Shown: piece by piece, positions 1 through 4,434 of the stretch
Layout of the letters: each line of letters begins with the position of its first letter
Numbering within the stretch: position 1 is the stretch's first letter
From: an uncultured Eubacteriales bacterium
GTDB taxonomy: Bacteria; Bacillota_A; Clostridia; Christensenellales; Aristaeellaceae
DNA length: 8,801 bases
Direction of reading: 5' to 3'
Assembly: GCA_902803675.1 (NCBI GenBank)
Contig: CADCQZ010000399.1
Coordinates: forward strand, 1 to 8,801
Notes under the pieces: generated by a model
What the model was told of the DNA's origin: nothing
What the model saw: only the letters and a program-made list of their open reading frames with translations
Database searches by the model: none
Position numbers and translations under genes: made by a program

Positions 1-566
1 ACGTGAACGCCGGTACCGCGACGGTGACCGTCAAGGGCAAGGGGAACTTTACGGGGACCCTGACAAAGACCTTCACGATCACCAAGGTGAAAGTGGGCGA
101 GGTGAAATTCAACAATCCCAGCCTGCCCTACAGCGGCAAGGCGAAAAAGCCGGCCATGACGGTCCGGGCCACGGTGAACGGCAAAAAGATCCAGCTCACC
201 CAGGACAAGGACTTTACCGTCACCTACAAGGACAACAAGAACGTGGGCACCGCCACGGTGACGGTGAAGGGCAAGGGCAATTACACCGGCACGGTGACGG
301 CGACCTTCAAGATCAATCCGCTGAAACTGTCCACCGCGACCGTCACCCTGAGCAAGACCACGATGACCTATACCGGCAAGGCGCTAAAGCCCACGGTGAC
401 AGTCAAGATGAAAGTGGGCGGCTCCACCGTGACGCTGGTCAAGGGCACCGACTATACCGTCTCTTACAAGAACAACGTGGAGGCCGGCACGGCCACGGTG
501 ACCATCAAGGGCAAGGGCAATTTCACCGGTACCGCGACGGTGACCTTCGAGATCGTCACCAAGTGA
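1..566 (+). CDS. Ig-like repeat surface/secreted protein, C-terminal part (5' end outside window)
   Basis: The frame is open from the left edge (first full codon at 3) to TGA at 564-566, giving about 187 residues. It consists of Thr/Val/Lys-rich beta-sandwich repeats of 78-80 residues: the signature GTATVT-(V/I)-KGKGN-(F/Y)-TGT occurs at residues 4, 82 and 162, and each full unit opens with Y-(S/T)-GKA-x-KP (residues 43 and 123) and contains a D-(F/Y)-TV-(T/S)-Y motif (70 and 150). Such repeats are typical of bacterial Ig-like stalk modules in extracellular proteins of gut and rumen Clostridia; no enzyme domain lies in the visible part. The protein ends directly after the last repeat (EIVTK), with no LPxTG signal or C-terminal membrane segment, so any anchor or catalytic domain must lie upstream. 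Ligand and function are unknown. Certain as coding; family call is by repeat pattern only. Confidence 0.85.
   Translation, partial: VNAGTATVTVKGKGNFTGTLTKTFTITKVKVGEVKFNNPSLPYSGKAKKPAMTVRATVNGKKIQLTQDKDFTVTYKDNKNVGTATVTVKGKGNYTGTVTATFKINPLKLSTATVTLSKTTMTYTGKALKPTVTVKMKVGGSTVTLVKGTDYTVSYKNNVEAGTATVTIKGKGNFTGTATVTFEIVTK
84..554 (+). repeat. Two full in-frame Ig-like repeat units plus the end of a third
   Basis: Two complete repeat units (residues about 28-104 and 105-184 of the partial protein) follow the end of an earlier unit. The KGKGN block is nearly identical at DNA level in all three places, around positions 32-46, 269-281 and 508-520, while the middle of each unit has diverged. This is what duplication followed by divergence, or ongoing exchange between units, would leave. 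Confidence 0.8.
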
Positions 567-589
567 GCGAACAGAACATGATCATTGGG

Positions 590-617
590 CAGGGGGCCGC
601 GAAAAAGCGGCCCCCTG
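590..617 (+). terminator. Perfect 11-bp GC-rich hairpin after the Ig-like gene
   Basis: Arms 590-600 and 607-617 (CAGGGGGCCGC and its exact complement) enclose a GAAAAA loop, 23 nt past the stop codon. The stem is as strong as a terminator stem, but no T-tract follows on either strand. It may be an imperfect or factor-assisted terminator, or an mRNA 3'-end protector. The next gene starts 30 nt downstream, so partial read-through is possible. Confidence 0.5.
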
Positions 618-647
618 TCGATCAGTATATGATGTAAAGGAGTGTCG

Positions 648-1589
648 ATGGGATTTGCAGACGCGTTGATGCTGGGGGACCTTGAAGCGGTCCGGAGATA
701 CCCCAAGGCGGACCTGCACGATCACTTCGTATTGGGCGGGAGCCGCCGCTATCTGCGCGCTCAAACCGGAAAAGACATTCATCCGATCGACGCGCCGATC
801 CGTTCCATGGATGAGATGCACGCCTGGGCTGCCCGGAATCTGGCGGGTCTTTCCGATACCGCCGAAGGACGCCGGACGCTGATACGGGCGGCGTTTGAAC
901 AGGCCAGAGAAGACGGGGTCACCATCCTTGAGATCGGTGAGGACGTCTGGGGCCTGGAAGCGTTTTTTCACGGAAATATCGACGAACTGATCGAAGCGTT
1001 TGAAACGGCCCATCGTATGATCGCTCCTGAGATCGAACTGCGGCTCCAGATCGGGCTGTCCCGGCACTGCGATATCGCTTATCTGGAGGACTGCCTGTCT
1101 CATTTCTGGGGGCGGAAAGAGTTTTTCTCCATCGATCTGTACGGGGATGAGCTGGCGCAGCCGATAGAGCGTTTCAAGCCCATCTATCGGCGCGCGAAGG
1201 CAGAGGGGCTCCGATCGAAAGCGCATGTGGGCGAGTGGGGCACGGCGGATGACGTGCGCCGGGCGGTGGAGTGCCTTGAGCTGGACGAGGTACAGCACGG
1301 GATCGCGGCCGCGGAAGATCCTCAAGTGATCCGTTTCCTGGCGGATCATCACATCCGGCTGAACATCACACCCACCAGTAATTTCCTTCTCGGAAGAGTC
1401 AGGGATCTGCGGTCGCATCCCATCGCCGTGCTTTACCGAAGCGGTGTCGACGTCACGATCGATTCCGATGATGCCCTGATCTTCGATTCGGATGTATCCA
1501 AGGAGTATTTGCGGCTGTACCGATCCGGCTGCCTCACTGCGGAGGAACTGGATGATATCAGGAAAAACGGCCTGAAAGCGGTGAGGTGA
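648..1589 (+). CDS. Adenosine deaminase-family metal-dependent hydrolase
   Basis: A 313-residue protein with the ordered metal-site motifs of the adenosine/AMP deaminase superfamily. These are HxH near the N-terminus (H24, H26 in DLHDH), HVGE at 193-196 (third metal His and catalytic Glu), H217 in the QHG motif, and the Asp pair D274-D275 in the SDDALIF motif, followed by the usual SKEY helix. The family deaminates adenosine or related purines in the cytoplasm by zinc-dependent hydrolysis; the exact substrate cannot be read here. ATG 648 was chosen because AAAGGAG (636-642) sits 5 nt upstream; an in-frame GTG at 642 lies inside that site. The C-terminus is shorter than the roughly 330-340 residues common for adenosine deaminases and stops soon after the metal-site region. 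Third codon positions look less uniformly G/C than in the neighbours. No clear promoter was found in the 81-nt gap upstream. Confidence 0.85.
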   Translation: MGFADALMLGDLEAVRRYPKADLHDHFVLGGSRRYLRAQTGKDIHPIDAPIRSMDEMHAWAARNLAGLSDTAEGRRTLIRAAFEQAREDGVTILEIGEDVWGLEAFFHGNIDELIEAFETAHRMIAPEIELRLQIGLSRHCDIAYLEDCLSHFWGRKEFFSIDLYGDELAQPIERFKPIYRRAKAEGLRSKAHVGEWGTADDVRRAVECLELDEVQHGIAAAEDPQVIRFLADHHIRLNITPTSNFLLGRVRDLRSHPIAVLYRSGVDVTIDSDDALIFDSDVSKEYLRLYRSGCLTAEELDDIRKNGLKAVR

Positions 1590-1598
1590 GGATCGCCC

Positions 1599-1618
1599 AG
1601 GCGCCCCGGCGCTTTTTT
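1599..1618 (+). terminator. Rho-independent terminator of the deaminase gene
   Basis: A compact hairpin, AGGCGC / GCGCTT with one G-T pair and a CCCG loop, runs straight into six T residues (1613-1618). It begins 10 nt after the stop codon at 1589. Confidence 0.75.
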
Positions 1619-1631
1619 CGCCGCGGATGGA

Positions 1632-1669
1632 TAAAGAAAAGCGCGGCCTCGGCCGCGCGTGTTTTCTTT
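1632..1669 (-). terminator. Bidirectional terminator between convergent genes
   Basis: The stem GCGCGGCC / GGCCGCGC (1641-1648 and 1651-1658) is flanked by AAAGAAAA on the left and a TTTTCTTT run on the right. Read on the minus strand it gives a GC stem followed by TTTTCTTT, suited to ending the cmk-plsC-regulator operon whose last stop is at 1710. Read on the plus strand it backs up the deaminase terminator. Confidence 0.75.
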
Positions 1670-1709
1670 GGATCTTTCTGCGGTTCCCAGGGCTCCATGC
1701 CCTGCTGCG

Positions 1710-2435
1710 TCAGGTCAGGTCCGCCTCCAGGCGGACGCAGCGGCCCACGATCGTCAGGTCGTTGAAGGCCTTGATCTCGCTCTCGAACTCCGTGTCATAG
1801 GTCTGCAGGGCGGCCTGGAAATGGGGCAGCACCTTGATCTTGCGCAGCACGTGGCCCACGGGCGTCTTGAGCACCATCACGGCCCCGTCCACGGGGGCCT
1901 GGCAGGGCACCACCAATAACAGGTCGCCCCTGCGGATGCGGAAGCCCTGCATGGTGTCGTCCGGGGTGAGGTAGTAGTACACCTTGTCCGGCGCGGATCC
2001 GAAGATCCTGCCGTCGGTGATGGGCAGCAGCCGGTGGTCCACCACCTTCATGGCGGCGTTGTACACGGGCACCCGCTTGATCACGCTGCTCAGGGCGTCC
2101 AGCCAGATGGAGCCGTTGACCGGGTCGTCCCCGGCGGGAGTGCCCTTCTCGGGCGCCGGTCTCTTTTCCGCTTTGGCCACGGCCTGCAGCCGGGGCACGG
2201 CGCTCTGCAGGTCCACGGTGGCGGCGATGTCATCCAGGGTGAAGTCCGCCTCGGTGTGTTCCTTCATGCCGATGGACTTGAGGATGCGGCGGGCCTGGTC
2301 ATCGGCGATGATGCGCTTGCCGCTCTCCACTTCCTGGAGGTATTTCTCACTCACGCCCGTCTTGCGGGCCACCTGCTTGAAGGTGAGCCCCTGGCGGGTG
2401 CGTTCCAGATGGATCAGGTCTCCCAGTCTGCTCAT
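1710..2435 (-). CDS. XRE-type HTH regulator with degenerate S24 (LexA/CI-like) C-terminal domain
   Basis: A 241-residue predicted DNA-binding protein. Residues 5-56 form an XRE/Cro-type helix-turn-helix (LTFKQVARKTGVSEKYLQEVESGKR at 17-41, read as two shorter blocks around the recognition helix). A charged Ala/Pro-rich linker (about 75-105) leads to a C-terminal half resembling S24 LexA/CI domains, with a VPVY segment, then DDTMQGFRIRRGDLLLV and VLRKIK. In active S24 proteins the first motif is GDSM with a catalytic Ser; here that place is Thr161. The catalytic Lys region reads V196-L-R-K-I-K, with Arg198 at the likely Lys position, and the Ala-Gly cleavage site reads Ala-Ala. I infer that it does not self-cleave and may sense a ligand or dimerise. 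Its ATG overlaps the plsC stop in an ATGA, and GGAGGAG lies about 10 nt upstream, so it should be translated coupled to plsC. Targets are unknown. Confidence 0.8.
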   Translation of the reverse strand: MSRLGDLIHLERTRQGLTFKQVARKTGVSEKYLQEVESGKRIIADDQARRILKSIGMKEHTEADFTLDDIAATVDLQSAVPRLQAVAKAEKRPAPEKGTPAGDDPVNGSIWLDALSSVIKRVPVYNAAMKVVDHRLLPITDGRIFGSAPDKVYYYLTPDDTMQGFRIRRGDLLLVVPCQAPVDGAVMVLKTPVGHVLRKIKVLPHFQAALQTYDTEFESEIKAFNDLTIVGRCVRLEADLT

Positions 2436-3067
2436 TTATTCTTCTCCTCCTCCTGCCGCCGCAGGTCGTAAAACGTATCTTTGATCAGCTGGTTCAGCTT
2501 TTCGGCGTTCTCTCTGGAGGGGCCGCCGGCGGGATAGCTCTCCGGCATGATCGGGTCCCCGACCCGCACCGTGTTCCGGTGGAACGGGCGGAACTTTTTG
2601 TGGATATAGACCGGCACCATGGGGATCTTTTCCCTCAGGGCCAGGAAGGCGGCGCCGCTCTCCACGGTCTCCATCATCTGCGGCTGGTGCCGGGTGCCTT
2701 CCGGGAAGATGCCCATCACGCGGCCCGCGCGGATCTCCTTGGTGGCCTTGCGCATGGCCTCCAGGTCCGACTCGTGCCGGGCGATGGAGATCATGTGCAG
2801 CTGGCCCATGAACCATTTGGTGAAGGCCGACCCGGTCAGCTCCTTTTTGCCCAGGAAGCGCACCTCCAGGGGACAGAGGCAGCCGATGCACACCGGGTCC
2901 AGAAGGTGCTGATGGTTGCCCAGAAGCAGATACGGCGCTTTAAGCCCCTTCAGTTTCTCCCGGCCCGTGACAGAAGTGGGGTACACGGTATGGAGCACGA
3001 CTCTGCCGAGAAAACGGCAGAAGCGGTAGACGGGAGAAAACTCTTTTTCGGCGGTTTTTTCAGCCAT
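2432..3067 (-). CDS. plsC: 1-acyl-sn-glycerol-3-phosphate acyltransferase (PlsC)
   Basis: A 211-residue protein of the lysophosphatidate acyltransferase family, which adds the second acyl chain to 1-acyl-glycerol-3-phosphate to make phosphatidic acid at the inner face of the membrane. The defining HxxxxD motif is present as NHQHLLD (H52, D57), block II as FLGKKEL (71-77), and the substrate-phosphate block as FPEGTR (121-126), followed by the VPVYIH strand. The N-terminus has a short hydrophobic/amphipathic stretch (about 16-32) rather than a clear transmembrane pair. Length is normal for the compact bacterial enzymes. The ATG at 3067 overlaps the end of cmk by 8 nt and the stop overlaps the next gene by 4 nt, so the three genes form one translationally coupled operon. 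A cmk-plsC pairing is common in Clostridia, and no key residue is missing. Confidence 0.93.
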   Translation of the reverse strand: MAEKTAEKEFSPVYRFCRFLGRVVLHTVYPTSVTGREKLKGLKAPYLLLGNHQHLLDPVCIGCLCPLEVRFLGKKELTGSAFTKWFMGQLHMISIARHESDLEAMRKATKEIRAGRVMGIFPEGTRHQPQMMETVESGAAFLALREKIPMVPVYIHKKFRPFHRNTVRVGDPIMPESYPAGGPSRENAEKLNQLIKDTFYDLRRQEEEKNK

Positions 3068-3737
3068 GATATTTTTCCCTCACGATCTTCAGGATGCTTT
3101 CCACGGTCTCCTCGAAGCTGAGGCTGCCGGAATCCACCAGGACGGCGTCCTCCGCCTGCCTTAAGGGATCCGTCTCCCGGTGGGTGTCCTGCCAGTCCCG
3201 GGCTTCCACCTCTTTGAGGATGTCCTCGAAAGGCGTCATGTCGCCCTTCTCCCTGAGCTGCTCCATGCGGCGTTTGGCCCGGATCTGCACGGACGCGGTC
3301 AGATAGATCTTGGCGGGGGCGTTGGGGAGCACCACGGTGCCGATGTCCCGCCCGTCCAGCAGCATGGGGCATTTTTCCGCCAGGGCCTGCTGGAGGCGCA
3401 CCATCGCCCTGCGCACGCCGGGGTAGCGGGACACGGTGGAAGCCGCGCCGCCCGCCTCCTGGGTGCGGATGCGGTCATTGACGCTGACGCCGTTGAGCAG
3501 CGTCACCTGCTGCCCGTCCTCATATTTGACATCCACGAGGATCTTCCCGTCCTGAAGGAGCGAGACCACTTTCTCCTCGTCCTCCGGGTCCGCGTTCAGG
3601 TCCAGGGCGCCCAGGCCCACGGCCCGGTACATGGCTCCCGTGTCCAGATGGAGGATGTTGAGGCTTTTCGCGACGGCGTCCGATATGGTGGATTTCCCGG
3701 CCCCGACAGGGCCGTCGATGGCGATGGTGAGCGGCAT
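3060..3737 (-). CDS. cmk: (d)CMP kinase
   Basis: Cytidylate kinase of 225 residues, the normal length, phosphorylating CMP and dCMP with ATP in the cytoplasm. Visible motifs are the P-loop GPVGAGKST (9-17), the LDTGAMYR nucleotide-binding segment (31-38), DGRDIGT (128-134) and the basic IRAKRR lid region (152-157). The frame is open further upstream, but ATG 3737 is the right start: the P-loop then falls at the usual distance from the N-terminus, GGAGG lies about 8 nt upstream, and the extra upstream residues are low-quality sequence. It is first in the cmk-plsC-regulator operon, with a 5' leader of about 50 nt from the promoter at 3797-3825. Its stop overlaps the plsC start by 8 nt. Confidence 0.95.
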   Translation of the reverse strand: MPLTIAIDGPVGAGKSTISDAVAKSLNILHLDTGAMYRAVGLGALDLNADPEDEEKVVSLLQDGKILVDVKYEDGQQVTLLNGVSVNDRIRTQEAGGAASTVSRYPGVRRAMVRLQQALAEKCPMLLDGRDIGTVVLPNAPAKIYLTASVQIRAKRRMEQLREKGDMTPFEDILKEVEARDWQDTHRETDPLRQAEDAVLVDSGSLSFEETVESILKIVREKYHG

Positions 3738-3796
3738 GATATCCCTCCGATGATGGTCTGAGCCGCCCCCGGATGGAGGCGTGCCCGTACAGGGAT

Positions 3797-3825
3797 AATA
3801 TACCACATCCGGGCCGATCTCTCAA
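3797..3825 (-). promoter_or_regulatory. Sigma-A-type promoter of the cmk operon
   Basis: On the minus strand TTGAGA (3825-3820) is followed after exactly 17 nt by TATATT (3802-3797). Matches to the -35 and -10 consensus are good, and the position is right for transcription starting near 3790, about 50 nt before the cmk ATG. Confidence 0.75.
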
Positions 3826-3870
3826 TGGTTTTCGGGTGCGCTCAGCTTGCGCTGCGCTTCGCTTGCTTGT

Positions 3871-3897
3871 GCGGGAGGATACCCGGTACCCTCCCGC
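3871..3897. other. Strong hairpin in the 5' part of repeat copy 1
   Basis: GCGGGAGG-A-TACC (3871-3883) pairs with GGTACCCTCCCGC (3885-3897) with one mismatch. It has no counterpart at the same place in copy 2, where the sequence between the CGCTCAGCTT block and the core is different and shorter. No T-tract follows, so it is not an obvious terminator. Confidence 0.6.
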
Positions 3898-4000
3898 AGA
3901 CCTACCCGGTCAAATGCCTCATTCATTCGCGGATCACGAGGCGTGTTTGCGCGCAAACGCGAAGCTACGACCGCTCATTCATATCGGCATTTGTTCTGTA

Positions 4001-4024
4001 GAAATTCAGCCGGGGCTGAATTTC
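4001..4024. other. Perfect 11-bp inverted repeat in copy 1 of the element
   Basis: GAAATTCAGCC and its exact complement GGCTGAATTTC are separated by two bases. The counterpart in copy 2 (4230-4252) has lost one T and gained a G, yet still pairs as GAAAT-CAGCC with GGCTG-G-ATTTC, with a single bulged base. The pairing has therefore survived partial divergence. An adjacent second hairpin, CGAAAATCA / TGATTTTCG, occupies 4026-4034 and 4047-4055 in copy 1 only. Confidence 0.65.
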
Positions 4025-4079
4025 ACGAAAATCACCGGGAGGCCGCTGATTTTCGATCACCTGCCGCCGCGGCGGGGAG

Positions 4080-4283
4080 ACGCTCAGCTTTCGCTGCGCC
4101 GGCACAAGTGGTACTGATCCCCTTTGTGAAAGTTACGGCCAAATGCCTCATTCACTCGCGGATCACGAGGCGCGTTTGCGCGCAAACGCGAAGCTGTGAC
4201 CGCTCGGCCTTATAGGCATTTGTTCGGTGGAAATCAGCCGGGGCTGGATTTCGTGAAAATCACCGGAAGGCCGCCGGTTCACG
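4080..4283. repeat. Structured intergenic element, copy 2
   Basis: Second copy, beginning with CGCTCAGCTTTCGCTGCGC (4081-4099). Its core (4140-4272) is roughly 88% identical by eye to the copy 1 core (3911-4044), at an offset of 229 bp falling to 228 after one deletion. The outer stem CAAATGCC / GGCATTTG (4140-4147 / 4215-4222) is unchanged. The inner stem GCGG-A-TCAC / GTGACCGC (4158-4166 / 4196-4203) is complete here, and the central element is a perfect 20-bp palindrome. After about 4272 the copies diverge. Confidence 0.75.
4171..4190. other. Perfect 20-bp palindrome at the centre of copy 2
   Basis: CGCGTTTGCGCGCAAACGCG is its own reverse complement. Copy 1 has the same element at 3942-3961 with one change (T for C at 3944). 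It could be the tip of a hairpin or a dimeric protein-binding site; the sequence does not decide between these. Confidence 0.7.
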
Positions 4284-4376
4284 GTCTGGGCCGGCGCGGG
4301 ACGGGAAATATCAGAAAATTCCTTAAAATGTAATAAAATTGTCCAAGCTCGGCGGCAAAAAAAATGCCCCGGGGCC
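4284..4376. other. Gene-free AT-rich stretch upstream of the ispH promoter
   Basis: After the second repeat copy the sequence turns A/T-rich (about 4305-4362, including an A8 run at 4357-4364), in contrast to the GC-rich surroundings. No gene or RNA is visible. It may act as an upstream activating region for the ispH promoter. On the minus strand a weak promoter-like pair, TTGCCG (4358-4353) and TATTAC (4335-4330), 17 nt apart, could in principle transcribe the repeats; the support is slight. Confidence 0.3.
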
Positions 4377-4405
4377 TTGCGTGGTTTGACATTTTGTTAT
4401 AGAAT
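4377..4405 (+). promoter_or_regulatory. Probable promoter of ispH-rpsA
   Basis: TAGAAT (4400-4405) is a good -10 box and has TTGCGT (4377-4382) 17 nt upstream. A start near 4412 would give a leader of about 23 nt with GGGAGG at 4425-4430. A consensus-like TTGACA at 4386-4391 lies in between but has no -10 box at a workable distance. Confidence 0.5.
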
Positions 4406-4434
4406 GTTAGGAACCAGGGTTTTCGGGAGGTTGT

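Larger units (their letters stand above)
3838..4055. repeat. Structured intergenic element, copy 1
   Basis: First of two degenerate tandem copies. It opens with a CGCTCAGCTT-x-GCGCTGCG-like block (3839-3856), then a hairpin, then a conserved core from 3911. The core holds nested inverted repeats: CAAATGCC (3911-3918) with GGCATTTG (3986-3993); inside that GCGG-A-TC with GACCGC (3929-3935 / 3969-3974); and a near-palindrome at 3942-3961 centred on TTTGCGCGCAAA. Two further hairpins follow, 4001-4024 and 4026-4055. No gene is supported here. Function is unknown; it could be a REP- or MITE-like element or a structured RNA. Confidence 0.75.

Noticed and set aside
628..633. TATGAT as a possible -10 box for the deaminase gene
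   Set aside because: There is no -35 match 17 nt upstream (AAGCGG), and transcription would start inside or after the ribosome binding site.
582..1418. Minus-strand open frame opposite the deaminase gene (278 codons)
   Set aside because: The plus-strand frame has all metal-site motifs and a ribosome binding site; the minus frame has neither motif nor start signal and runs into the hairpin at 590-617.
1719..1736. Inverted repeat GTCCGCCT / AGGCGGAC near the end of the HTH gene
   Set aside because: It lies within the coding sequence, has only a two-base loop, and no T-run follows; the proper terminator is at 1632-1669.
3773..4215. Two overlapping open frames through the tandem repeat (3773-4117 and 3847-4215)
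   Set aside because: The same repeat sequence is read in different frames by the two, and the frame used in copy 1 is broken in copy 2 by a stop (TGA at 4197-4199). No ribosome binding site or protein family is seen, while base pairing is preserved, so protein coding is unlikely.
3838..4283. CRISPR array or plasmid-type iterons
   Set aside because: Only two long, diverged units are present, without short identical repeats separated by unique spacers, and no cas or replication gene is nearby.
4357..4375. A8 run next to a GCCCCGGGGC palindrome, resembling a minus-strand terminator
   Set aside because: The palindrome leaves only a 3-bp stem once a realistic loop is allowed, and no minus-strand gene lies upstream of it.
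4386..4391. Perfect TTGACA box upstream of ispH
   Set aside because: No -10-like hexamer occurs 16-18 nt downstream (around 4408-4415). TAGAAT at 4400 is too close to it and pairs better with TTGCGT at 4377.
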